The notes under the pieces: model-generated
Told to the model about the DNA's origin: nothing
Database searches by the model: none
The model's input: the letters and a program-made list of their open reading frames with translations, nothing else
DNA from: Myxococcus dinghuensis
Lineage (GTDB): Bacteria; Myxococcota; Myxococcia; Myxococcales; Myxococcaceae
Assembly (NCBI RefSeq): GCF_024198235.1
Contig: NZ_JAKCFB010000007.1
Location: forward strand, 1 to 64,000
Reading direction: 5' to 3'
DNA length: 64,000 bases
In this document: positions 9,856 to 17,733 of the stretch, piece after piece
Position numbering within the stretch: position 1 is the first letter of the stretch
Layout: each line of letters begins with the position of its first letter
Made by a program: the position numbers and the translations under genes

Positions 9856-10941
9856 ATGAGGATGGCTTCAAGCCAGGTCCGCCCGTCGTCCAGCGCGGCG
9901 CCCGCTCGGGTGCTGTGGGTGGGGGCGGTGGGGGAGCCCTGGCTGGCGCTGTCGCGTGCCGCGCGGGCCCTGGGCTGGGACGCCGTGCAGGTGCCCGCCG
10001 CTCCGGAGCCGTCCCGCGCGCGCCCCTCGCTGGTGCTGGTGGATTGGCGGCAGCTCCCGGTGCACGGCCCACCGGGCGCCTTCAAGGCGCGGCTGGGGCT
10101 GGGCGGCGCCCCCCTCGTCCTGGTGGCGGAGCCGGAGACCCCCGCGGAGGTGTTGGAGCTGGCCAACGCGGAGGGCGTGGACGACTGCCTGCTGACGCCG
10201 GTGGGTGAGGGCGCCGCCCGCGCGCGGCTCGCGACGCTCCTGGCGTCCGCCGTGCCTCCTCCCGCGTCCCGCTACACGCCGCGCGTGGTGCTGCTGGCCG
10301 GCGCCAGCGGGGCCCGGGCGTGGGACGGGCTGGGCGCGCACCTGGAGGCGTGTGGCCACCACCTGCTGTACGGCGCCACGGTGGCGGGGGTCGCCTCGCG
10401 GCTGCAGGAGCACGGCGCGCCCCCGCACCTGCTGGTGGCGGCCGGTGGGCCCGCGAGCGCGCCGTGGATGCGCGCCAGCCCCCGCGCGAGGGAGCTCCTG
10501 GAGGGCGTGCCGTCGCTGACGCTCGAGGTGGGCGAGGGCTTCCGGGCGGCCGCCGTCCTGCCGCGCGTCCACGCGCTGCTGGGGCGCGAGGGCGCGTCGC
10601 TCCGCGTGGAGGAGCGGGTGTCCTTCTGCTGCCCGGTGGAGTTCGGCGAGACGGGGCCGCGCGGCCTGTCCTGGCTGTCCGGCGTCTCCTTCGCCATGAG
10701 CCCCGCGGGCCTCTTCATCCGCACGCTGGTGCCCGCGCGCGCCGGCACCGCGGTGGCGCTGCGCATCCACCTGCCCACCACGGGCGAGGTGCTGGAGTCC
10801 CCGGGCGTGGTGGCGTGGTCCAACCCCTTCTCCGCGCGCGTGGGGCCTGGCCGCCCCCACGGCATGGGCGTGCGCTTCCTGGGCATGGGCCCGCCGCGCC
10901 TGATGCACCTGCGCCAGTTGTGCCAGTCCCCCTCACCCTGA
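9856..10941 (+). CDS. Receiver-like and PilZ domain protein
   Basis: A 361-residue protein. The ATG at 9856 is chosen because GGAGG lies 8 bases upstream. The first 120 residues look like a degenerate receiver (RVLWVGAVGEPW, then LVLVDWRQLPV), followed by a second alpha/beta segment. Residues about 248-358 form a PilZ domain of the kind common in Myxococcus (similar to TIGR02266), recognised by MSPAGLFIRTLVP and VVAWSNPF plus GMGVRFLGM. The canonical RxxxR of c-di-GMP-binding PilZ domains is not clear (EERVSFCCPVEF), and the D/NxSxxG site reads AMSPAG, so ligand binding is doubtful. The CheY-like gene follows 18 bases downstream. Confidence 0.78.
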   Translation: MRMASSQVRPSSSAAPARVLWVGAVGEPWLALSRAARALGWDAVQVPAAPEPSRARPSLVLVDWRQLPVHGPPGAFKARLGLGGAPLVLVAEPETPAEVLELANAEGVDDCLLTPVGEGAARARLATLLASAVPPPASRYTPRVVLLAGASGARAWDGLGAHLEACGHHLLYGATVAGVASRLQEHGAPPHLLVAAGGPASAPWMRASPRARELLEGVPSLTLEVGEGFRAAAVLPRVHALLGREGASLRVEERVSFCCPVEFGETGPRGLSWLSGVSFAMSPAGLFIRTLVPARAGTAVALRIHLPTTGEVLESPGVVAWSNPFSARVGPGRPHGMGVRFLGMGPPRLMHLRQLCQSPSP

Positions 10942-10959
10942 CCTCCACCGGGAGGTGCC

Positions 10960-11355
10960 ATGCGACGCAAGAAGGTCCTGCTCGTCGACGACTCGAACAC
11001 CGTGTTGCTGCTGCACCAGATGATGATGGGCGAGCGGGGCTACGAGACGCTCGTCGCGCGTGACGGCGTGGAGGCGCTCGCCCGCGCGCGGGCGGAGACG
11101 CCGGACCTCGTCTTCCTGGACGTGATGATGCCGCACCTGGACGGCCTGGAGACGTGTCGGGCGCTGCGCGAGCGCGAGCCCACGCGCCACACCCCCATCA
11201 TCCTGTGCAGCAGCCGCGCGGAGCCCGCCAGCGTGCAGGCCGGCTTCGAGAGCGGCTGCACGGACTACCTCACCAAGCCCTTCGACGGCGCGGAGCTGAC
11301 GGCGCTGCTCCAGCGCTACCTGGGCTCCGAGCGGGGGACGCGCGGAATCGACTGA
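10960..11355 (+). CDS. CheY-like single-domain response regulator
   Basis: A 131-residue stand-alone receiver with VVDDS-type acidic pocket (LLVDDSN), phospho-acceptor D54 in LDVMMPHLDG, and the conserved lysine in YLTKPF. No output domain is present, so it acts by protein contact or as a phosphate relay. A GGAGG ribosome site precedes the ATG and the PilZ gene ends 18 bases upstream, so the two are probably co-transcribed. Its last 40 bases overlap the end of a convergent histidine kinase gene. Whether it serves that kinase or one of the two CheA proteins cannot be told from sequence. Confidence 0.9.
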   Translation: MRRKKVLLVDDSNTVLLLHQMMMGERGYETLVARDGVEALARARAETPDLVFLDVMMPHLDGLETCRALREREPTRHTPIILCSSRAEPASVQAGFESGCTDYLTKPFDGAELTALLQRYLGSERGTRGID

Positions 11356-12833
11356 TTGGGCGGCCGCGCCGGCAGCGAGCGCCGCGGCAGCGTCACCTCG
11401 AACGTGGTGCCCTCCTCCTCCGAGGAGCGCGCCTCGATGGTGCCCCCGTGCGCCTGGACGATTTCCCGGACGATGTAGAGCCCCAGGCCGTAGCTCATCT
11501 TCAGCGTGCGCGACGCCTGGGGGCCGCTGCGGAACGGCTCGAACAGGTGCGGCAGCAGGTGCGCGGGGATGGGGCGCCCGCCGTTCTGCACCTCCAGCGC
11601 CACCTTGTTGCCCCGCCCGCCGCGCGCCGTCAGCTTCACCGGCTCCTCCGGCGGGCCGAACTTCAGCGCGTTCTCCAGCAGGTTGGAGGCCACCTGGCCC
11701 AGCCGGTCCGGGTCCCACATGCCCTGCGTGTTGCCCTTGGCCTCCACCTCGATGGCGCGCTCGGGGTAGGCCACGCGGAACTCGTGGGCCACGCGCGCCA
11801 CCAGGTCCTTCAGGTCCACCGGCCGGGGCTCGATGGCCACCCCGCCCATCAGCCGCGTGCGCGTGAAGTCCAGCAGCAGGCGGGTGAGCCGCTCGATGCG
11901 CACCGCCCCGGTGGCGATGCGCTGGGCCGTGCGCCGCGCGTCCTCCGCCGTGCCCGCCTCCGCCATGATGCGCGACCAGTTCATGATGGCGCCCAGCGGG
12001 CTGCGGATGTCGTGGCTGACGATGCCCATCAACTGCTCCTGGAATTCGGAGTGCCGGCGCGCCTCCTCCTCCGCCCACTTGCGCTGGGTGATGTCGCGGC
12101 TGATGCCGAACAGGCCCACCACCTTGCCGTCCGCGTCGCGCAGCACGCCCTTGGTGGACAGCCACGTGCGGGGGCCCTCCACGCCCGGCTGCGCGTCCTC
12201 GTAGGTGACGGTGCGGCCGAAGGCGAGCACCTCCCGGTCATTGGCCGCGTTGACCCGCGCCACGTCCGGGTCGAACAGCTCCGCGTCGGTGTGCCCGACG
12301 ATGTCGCCCACCTCGTAGCCCACCGCGCGCGCCCCGGCGACGTTGATGAGCTGGTAGCGCCCCTCCAGGTCCTTCGTGTAGATGGCGTCCGTCGTCCCCT
12401 CGTGGATGGCGCGGAACACCTCGCTCGCGCGGCGCAGCTCCTCGCGCACGCGGCGCTCGCCGGTGATGTCCCGGCAGTGCACCAGCAGCCCCCCCGTCAC
12501 GGTGCGCGCGCGCACGTCGAAGCACAGGTCCCGCCCCGGCCAGTCGTGCTCGAAGCGCGCGGCGACCTGCTCGGTGGCGGGCTGCTCGAAGCGCAGGTGG
12601 CGGCGCAGCTCCAGCACGGCGGGGCACGCGCGGCGCAGGTCGTCCCCCAGGCCGGCGGACCCGTCGAGCAGCTCCGCCATGCGCGGGCTGACGTAGGAGA
12701 AGCGCCAGGCGGCGTCGAGCGTGAAGAAGGCGTCCGGCAGCCCCTCCAGGAGCGCATGGAGCGGTACACCGGGCACCTCGGCGGCGGGCGGTGCCTGGGG
12801 TCGCTGGCGCTTCTTGGCGGAGGAGGGGGGCAT
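11316..12833 (-). CDS. PAS-PAS sensor histidine kinase
   Basis: A 505-residue kinase without transmembrane segments. Two PAS domains span about residues 25-130 and 140-255, the first introduced by LLEGLPDAFFTLD and the second ended by GLFGISRDITQRK. The HisKA box carries H274 (VSHDIRSPLG), the N box reads SNLLENALKF near 383-392, and the ATP lid includes YGLGLYIVREIV near 448-459. The G1 motif is degenerate (QNGGRPI instead of DxGxG), seen in many related kinases. It starts 23 bases after an outer-membrane-like gene, suggesting co-transcription. Its 3' end overlaps the convergent CheY-like gene by 40 bases. No cognate regulator lies in the same operon. Confidence 0.9.
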   Translation of the reverse strand: MPPSSAKKRQRPQAPPAAEVPGVPLHALLEGLPDAFFTLDAAWRFSYVSPRMAELLDGSAGLGDDLRRACPAVLELRRHLRFEQPATEQVAARFEHDWPGRDLCFDVRARTVTGGLLVHCRDITGERRVREELRRASEVFRAIHEGTTDAIYTKDLEGRYQLINVAGARAVGYEVGDIVGHTDAELFDPDVARVNAANDREVLAFGRTVTYEDAQPGVEGPRTWLSTKGVLRDADGKVVGLFGISRDITQRKWAEEEARRHSEFQEQLMGIVSHDIRSPLGAIMNWSRIMAEAGTAEDARRTAQRIATGAVRIERLTRLLLDFTRTRLMGGVAIEPRPVDLKDLVARVAHEFRVAYPERAIEVEAKGNTQGMWDPDRLGQVASNLLENALKFGPPEEPVKLTARGGRGNKVALEVQNGGRPIPAHLLPHLFEPFRSGPQASRTLKMSYGLGLYIVREIVQAHGGTIEARSSEEEGTTFEVTLPRRSLPARPPNQSIPRVPRSEPR

Positions 12834-12856
12834 GCGTCGTGGAGTCTCGAAGGTGC

Positions 12857-13558
12857 TCAGGCTTCATTCTCCAAGCCCGGCGGGGAAACGTTTCGTCCGG
12901 ACGGAGTCCGGTTCGCGGCGCTGGGGCGGCCCACGACCCCCAGGGTCACCAGGGTGGTGCGCACGTCGCGGTGCTGGAAGAGGGCGCCCTCCAGGCGGAG
13001 GCTGGCGCGCGGCGCCACGGGGATGTCCCACCGGGCACGTCCTCCCAGCGGGAAGACATACCCGAGCCCCAGGCCCCGCCACGACACCCCCACGTGACCG
13101 GGGAGCTGCCCCTGGGCGTCGAACAGGCCGGCCTCCAGCGCGGTGGTGTCACCCAGCCGGTACAGTCCCCGCGCGGTGGGCAGCGCCTCGAAGTGGGGGT
13201 GGGCGGTGTACGCCAGCCCCAGCACCGCGCCCACCACCAGGCTCCACCGCGCCCCGGTGTAGCCCAGCCGGGCGCTCAGCCGCGTGCGCCCGCCCCGCGT
13301 GCCCTGCTCCAGGGGCAGCAGCGACTGCAGGCCGCCGTCGAGCGTGAACCCGCCCAGCAGGTAGCGCGCGGTGGTGACGCTCGCCAGGTACGTGTCACCG
13401 GTGCGGCCGTGGTCGAAGGTGCTTCCGCCCGTGAGCAGGCCTCCGCCGGTGCTCAGCTCCGCCTCCTCCGCGCGCACGGAGGCCAGCGCCGAGGCTTCCG
13501 CGTGGGCCGATGCGCGGAAGGGAGCGAACATGAGAGCTGCGGTGAGGCAGAAACGCAT
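12857..13558 (-). CDS. Predicted secreted or outer-membrane beta-rich protein, function unknown
   Basis: A 233-residue protein from the ATG that begins a clear signal peptide (MRFCLTAALMFAPFRASAHA, cleavage probably after AHA). The mature part alternates hydrophobic and polar residues in short strands with many Gly and aromatic residues (YLLGGFTLDGG, LGYVFPLGG, ARWDIPVAP) and repeated turns, which fits a small outer-membrane beta barrel or similar porin-like fold. A longer frame continues 41 codons upstream but that extension is Arg-rich and lies before the signal sequence, so I exclude it. A PAS kinase gene begins 23 bases downstream. Confidence 0.7.
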   Translation of the reverse strand: MRFCLTAALMFAPFRASAHAEASALASVRAEEAELSTGGGLLTGGSTFDHGRTGDTYLASVTTARYLLGGFTLDGGLQSLLPLEQGTRGGRTRLSARLGYTGARWSLVVGAVLGLAYTAHPHFEALPTARGLYRLGDTTALEAGLFDAQGQLPGHVGVSWRGLGLGYVFPLGGRARWDIPVAPRASLRLEGALFQHRDVRTTLVTLGVVGRPSAANRTPSGRNVSPPGLENEA

Positions 13559-13825
13559 CCGGGCAGAACCATACCCCGCTCCTCGCCGGGCGCGAGGGGC
13601 TCCCGCTGTCCCCCACGCGCGGGCCCCCGGCTTCCTGGACCGTGACGCCTGAAAGATGCGTCGAGCCCGTGAGGTCCGCACTTCCAGCGGAGGAATGTGC
13701 CGGGGGTGGATGCGGGACGACCCAGGGGGCCTGGCGAGCGAGGGAGGGGGCGCACCCCGGGGCGCACCGAGGCGGGACTTCCGGAGGGGATGCTCGGGGC
13801 CCTGGGACGGGTGGGGCGCCGTCGC

Positions 13826-15610
13826 TCAGGCGGACTTCTTCTGGTCGGCGTCGTCCTGCTCGAAGAGGCTCTCCAGCTCCTTCCGGGCGCGGGTGGCGAT
13901 TTCGATGAGCTTCGCCTCGTCGCCGTGGAAGCGGGCCGTGTCGCGCAGGAGCTTCTCGTCGTGGTCGCGCAGGCGCTCCATGACGCGGTGGCTCTCGGAG
14001 AAGGTGAGGCCCAGGGACTGGAGCACCTCGCCGCCCATCTCCAGGCTCCCGGAGAACGTCTCGCGCATGACGTGTTCGATGCCCAGGTCGAGCAGGCGGT
14101 ACGCGTGCACGCGGTTGCGGGCGCGCGCGAAGATGACCAGGTGGGGGAAGTGCTCCCTCACCGTCTTCGCGGTGCGGACGGAGGCCTCCACGTCGTCGAT
14201 GGCGACGACGAAGATGCGGGCCTTGTCGGCGCGGGCCGCGCGCAGCAGGTCCAGGCGGGACGCGTCGCCGTAGAACACCTGGCTGCCGAAGCGCTTCATG
14301 AAGTCGATGTGCTCGGGGCTGGCGTCGATGGCGGTGAAGCCGATGCGCTTGGCGCGCAGGAGCCGGCCCACCACCTGCCCCACGCGCCCGAAGCCGGCGA
14401 CGATGACCGGGTGGTCCTCCTGGGGCGCCACGTCGTACTCGCGCGCGGCGACCTGCTGCCGGAAGCGCGGGCGCCCCCACCGCTCGTAGGCCGCGTACAA
14501 GAGCGGCGTGGTGGCCATGGACAGGCCCACCACGACCACCAGCAGCTCCGACAGCTCGCGCTCCATGACGTGGAAGGACACCGCGAGCGCGAAGAGGACG
14601 AAGGCGAACTCGCCGCCCTGGGAGATGACCACGCCCAGGCTGAGCGCGGGCTCGTCCTGCTTCAGGCTCCAGCGGCCGAGCCCGTACAGCACCGCGCCCT
14701 TGAGCACCACGAGGCCGAGCACCAGCCCGGTGACGAGCACCGGCCGCGCGACGATGAGCCCCAGGTTCACGGACATGCCCACGGCGATGAAGAACAGGCC
14801 GAGCAGCAGGCCCTTGAAGGGCTCGATGTCGGCCTCCAGCTCGTGGCGGTACTCGGACTCCGACAGGAGCACGCCGGCGAGGAACGCGCCCAGCGCCATG
14901 GACAGGCCCACCGCGTTGACGAGCGACGCGGTGCCCACGACGACGAGCAGCGCGGTCGCGGTGAACAGCTCCTGGCTGTGGAAGGACGCGACGGCGCGGA
15001 ACAGCGGCCGCATCACGAAGCGGCCGGAGAGGACGACGCCCACGAGCACGGCCACCACCTTGAGCCCGGTGAGCCAGCCGGCCTCCGGCGACGCGGCGTT
15101 GGCGTGCCCCAGCAGCGGCAGGAGCGCGAGCAGCGGGATGACGGCCAGGTCCTGGAACAGCAGGATGCCGAAGGCGAGCCGCCCGTAGCCGGTGGTGAGC
15201 TGGTTGCGCTCGGCGAGCAGTTGCAGGGCGAAGGCGGTGGAGGAGAGCGACAGCCCGAAGCCGGCGATGATGGCCGCGCCCGGGGACAGGCCGAACAGCC
15301 AGCACACGGCGGCCAGCAGCGCGCCGGTGAGCACCACCTGGGCGCCGCCCAGGCCGAACACGGTGCGCCGCATGCCCCACAGGCGGGTGGGCTGGAGCTC
15401 CAGGCCGATGACGAACAGGAGCAGCACCACGCCCAGCTCGGAGAAGTGCAGCACGTTCTCCACGTCGCCGATGAGCCGCGCCCCCGAAGGGCCGATGATG
15501 GCCCCCGCCGCCAGGTACCCGAGCACCGAGCCCAGACCGAGCCGCTTGAACAACGGCACGGACACCACCGCGGCGCCGAGGAACACCAGCGCCTGATGCA
15601 GGAAGGACAT
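13826..15610 (-). CDS. CPA2 (Kef-type) monovalent cation/proton antiporter with RCK domain
   Basis: A 594-residue protein starting with MSFLHQALVFLGAAVVSVPL. Residues 1-380 carry about twelve transmembrane helices of the Na+/H+ exchanger superfamily, including GYLAAGAIIGPSG and GLSLSSTAFALQLL. Residues about 400-520 form an RCK/TrkA-N nucleotide-binding domain with the Rossmann signature VAGFGRVGQVVG, and the C-terminus is a charged helical tail. It would export K+ or Na+ in exchange for protons, gated by NAD(H) or another ligand. The longer reading frame upstream is rejected because it lies before the membrane domain. A second antiporter lies 600 bases away on the same strand. Confidence 0.9.
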   Translation of the reverse strand: MSFLHQALVFLGAAVVSVPLFKRLGLGSVLGYLAAGAIIGPSGARLIGDVENVLHFSELGVVLLLFVIGLELQPTRLWGMRRTVFGLGGAQVVLTGALLAAVCWLFGLSPGAAIIAGFGLSLSSTAFALQLLAERNQLTTGYGRLAFGILLFQDLAVIPLLALLPLLGHANAASPEAGWLTGLKVVAVLVGVVLSGRFVMRPLFRAVASFHSQELFTATALLVVVGTASLVNAVGLSMALGAFLAGVLLSESEYRHELEADIEPFKGLLLGLFFIAVGMSVNLGLIVARPVLVTGLVLGLVVLKGAVLYGLGRWSLKQDEPALSLGVVISQGGEFAFVLFALAVSFHVMERELSELLVVVVGLSMATTPLLYAAYERWGRPRFRQQVAAREYDVAPQEDHPVIVAGFGRVGQVVGRLLRAKRIGFTAIDASPEHIDFMKRFGSQVFYGDASRLDLLRAARADKARIFVVAIDDVEASVRTAKTVREHFPHLVIFARARNRVHAYRLLDLGIEHVMRETFSGSLEMGGEVLQSLGLTFSESHRVMERLRDHDEKLLRDTARFHGDEAKLIEIATRARKELESLFEQDDADQKKSA

Positions 15611-15725
15611 GCCCCGCTTCCTCGCACGGACCCGCGGGCGGAGCAATCGACCCGAATCCGCCCGGCGCCGGCCCCTCCGTGTCTTGCTTTGAGAACCAAT
15701 CGGGCAGGGGAACGGTGGGCCGCAG

Positions 15726-15757
15726 GGCCCCGGCGGCGCGTGGGGTCCGCCGGGGCC
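15726..15757 (-). terminator. Strong hairpin after the VOC gene
   Basis: An exact eleven-pair stem (GGCCCCGGCGG with CCGCCGGGGCC) closes a ten-base loop, 14 bases past the stop of the minus-strand VOC gene and 116 bases ahead of the antiporter start. No T-run. Probable terminator that separates the two genes. Confidence 0.6.
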
Positions 15758-15770
15758 TCGTTCCGCGGCG

Positions 15771-16133
15771 CTACTCCAGGATGACCGCCTCGACGTTGTG
15801 GCCATCCGGGTCCTTGAGGAACGCGGCGTAGTACGTGGGGCTGTAGTCCGTGCGCACGCCCGGGCGCCCGTTGTCGCTGCCGCCCGCCTCGAGCCCGGCG
15901 GCGTGGAAGGTGTCCACCGCGCCGCGCTTCGACGCGCGGAAGGCGACGTGGGTGCCGGGGTTCTTCAGGCCCGGCGTCGCGTAGAGCCACAGCGCGGGCT
16001 CGCCGGGCGGGCCGAAGCCCGCGCTGGAGTCGTCCCGCGTGCACAGCACGTAGCCGAGCGGCGCGAGCGCGGCGGTGTAGAAACGCACGCTGGCGTCCAG
16101 GTCCTTCACCTTCACTCCGATGTGGTCGAACAC
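15771..16133 (-). CDS. VOC (glyoxalase/dioxygenase fold) family protein
   Basis: A 120-residue protein with the VOC half-module pattern FDHIGVKVKDLDASVRFYTAAL at the start and KDPDGHNVEAVILE at the end; the terminal E of the latter is the usual metal-ligand position, as is the first His. The GTG start at 16133 is chosen because GGAGGA lies seven bases upstream and it puts the first beta strand at the N-terminus. VOC proteins of this size act as lyases, dioxygenases or antibiotic-binding proteins; the substrate cannot be read from sequence. A strong hairpin follows the stop. Confidence 0.82.
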   Translation of the reverse strand: MFDHIGVKVKDLDASVRFYTAALAPLGYVLCTRDDSSAGFGPPGEPALWLYATPGLKNPGTHVAFRASKRGAVDTFHAAGLEAGGSDNGRPGVRTDYSPTYYAAFLKDPDGHNVEAVILE

Positions 16134-16220
16134 GATGCACTCCTCCGTGGAAAAGAGGGGTGCAGGGTAGGGAGCGAGGCCTCCGCGGACTTGGTGGAAC
16201 TTGCTGCCTTCGCGCAAGCG

Positions 16221-17702
16221 CTACTCGTCCTCCTGCTGGCCGAACAGCAGCCGCAGCAGGGGCAGGTCCTCGGCGTGGCCGAAGACGTACACGTGGTCCC
16301 CGGGCTGGAACACCGTGTCGCCCTTGGGCGCGAGCAGCTCCTGGCCGCGCACCAGCAGCATCGCCGCGGAGCCGGGAGGGAAGGGCAGGTCCGCCAGCCG
16401 CTCGCCCGCCACGGCCGACGCGTGCCCGATGTAGAACGAGCTCAACTCGCCCTTGAGCAGCTGCGTGGAGGCGATCTCCAGCACGGCCTGGGGTGGCTCC
16501 GGCACGTTGGCCGCGAGGCCCAGCTTGCGCGTCACCCACGGCACCGTGGCCCCGGGGACCAGCCCGTTCACCACGACGATGAAGAACACGACGTTGAAGA
16601 TGTCGCGCGCGCCCGGCGTGCCGGCCAGCACCGGGAACGTGGCCAGGATGATGGGCACCGCGCCGCGCAGCCCCACCCAGCCCGTGTAGAGGATCTCCCC
16701 GAACGGGAACCGGAACGGCGCCAGGCACAGCGCCACCGCCACGGGCCGGGCCACGAACGCCAGGAAGAGGCCGAGCCCCAACCCCACCCACGCCACGTCC
16801 ACCAGGTTGCGCGGGTACACGAGCAGCCCCAGCACCAGGAACATCAGCACCTGGGACAGCCACGCCAGCGCGTCGTGCACGCGCAGGAGCCCGGAGCGGT
16901 AGCGGATGCTCTCGTTCCCCAGCGCGATGCCCACGATGTACACCGCCAGGAAGCCGCTGCCGTGCAGGAGCGTGGGCAGGCCGAAGGACAGGAGCGCCAG
17001 GGCCAGCGTCATCACCGGGTACAGCCCGGCCACGCGCAGCCGCAGCTGCTTGAGGAGCAGCCGCGCGCCCCACCCGAGCGCGATGCCCATCCCCGCGCCC
17101 ACCACCATCTCCACCACGGCCTCCACCAGCAGGTCCCACCCGGGAGGTGTCCCGCTGGCCAGCGTGCGCGTCAGCCCCGTGGTGAGGATGACGGCCATGG
17201 GGTCGTTCAACCCCGACTCCAGCTCCAGCGTCGTCCCCACGCGCCGCTTCAGGTGCAGCCCGCTGCCGCGCAGCACGGAGAACACCGCCGCCGCGTCCGT
17301 GGAGGAGACGATGGCGCCCAGCAGCAGCGCCTGCACCCAACTGAAGTTGAACAGCAGGTGGGCCGCCAGCCCCATCAGCGCGGCGGTGGCCACCACGCCC
17401 ACCGTGGCCAGCGCGGCGGCGGGCTTCAGCGCGGCCTGGATGGCGGACAGCGGCGTGTTCATGCCGCCGTCGAAGAGGATGAGCACGAGCGCCACCGTGC
17501 CCAGGCGGAAGGCGAAGGCGTAGTTGTCGAACTCGATGCCGCCCGGGCCGTCGGAGCCGGCCGCCATGCCCACGCCGAGGAACAGCAGCGCCACGGGGAT
17601 GCCGAAGCGGCCGGAGGCCCGGCTGAACAGCACGCTCAGCGCCAGGAGCGCGCCGCAGACGGCGAGCATGAACGCGGTGGGAAGCGGCTCCGTGGTGGGC
17701 AT
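16221..17702 (-). CDS. CPA1 potassium (or sodium)/proton antiporter, NhaP2/CvrA-like
   Basis: A 493-residue membrane protein. Residues 10-400 carry about twelve transmembrane helices with the CPA1 signatures FDGGMNTPLSAI, SSTDAAAVFSVL and ESGLNDPMAV, whose acidic residues couple the ions. Residues about 410-490 form a TrkA-C/RCK-C regulatory domain (GERLADLPFPPGS, then GDHVYVFG). That architecture matches NhaP2-type K+/H+ antiporters with a cytosolic regulatory tail. It sits near a Kef-type antiporter on the same strand, so this stretch has two cation/proton exchangers with different regulatory domains. Confidence 0.9.
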   Translation of the reverse strand: MPTTEPLPTAFMLAVCGALLALSVLFSRASGRFGIPVALLFLGVGMAAGSDGPGGIEFDNYAFAFRLGTVALVLILFDGGMNTPLSAIQAALKPAAALATVGVVATAALMGLAAHLLFNFSWVQALLLGAIVSSTDAAAVFSVLRGSGLHLKRRVGTTLELESGLNDPMAVILTTGLTRTLASGTPPGWDLLVEAVVEMVVGAGMGIALGWGARLLLKQLRLRVAGLYPVMTLALALLSFGLPTLLHGSGFLAVYIVGIALGNESIRYRSGLLRVHDALAWLSQVLMFLVLGLLVYPRNLVDVAWVGLGLGLFLAFVARPVAVALCLAPFRFPFGEILYTGWVGLRGAVPIILATFPVLAGTPGARDIFNVVFFIVVVNGLVPGATVPWVTRKLGLAANVPEPPQAVLEIASTQLLKGELSSFYIGHASAVAGERLADLPFPPGSAAMLLVRGQELLAPKGDTVFQPGDHVYVFGHAEDLPLLRLLFGQQEDE

Positions 17703-17733
17703 GTCCGGGGGACTCTACCCGGACGCGTCCTCG

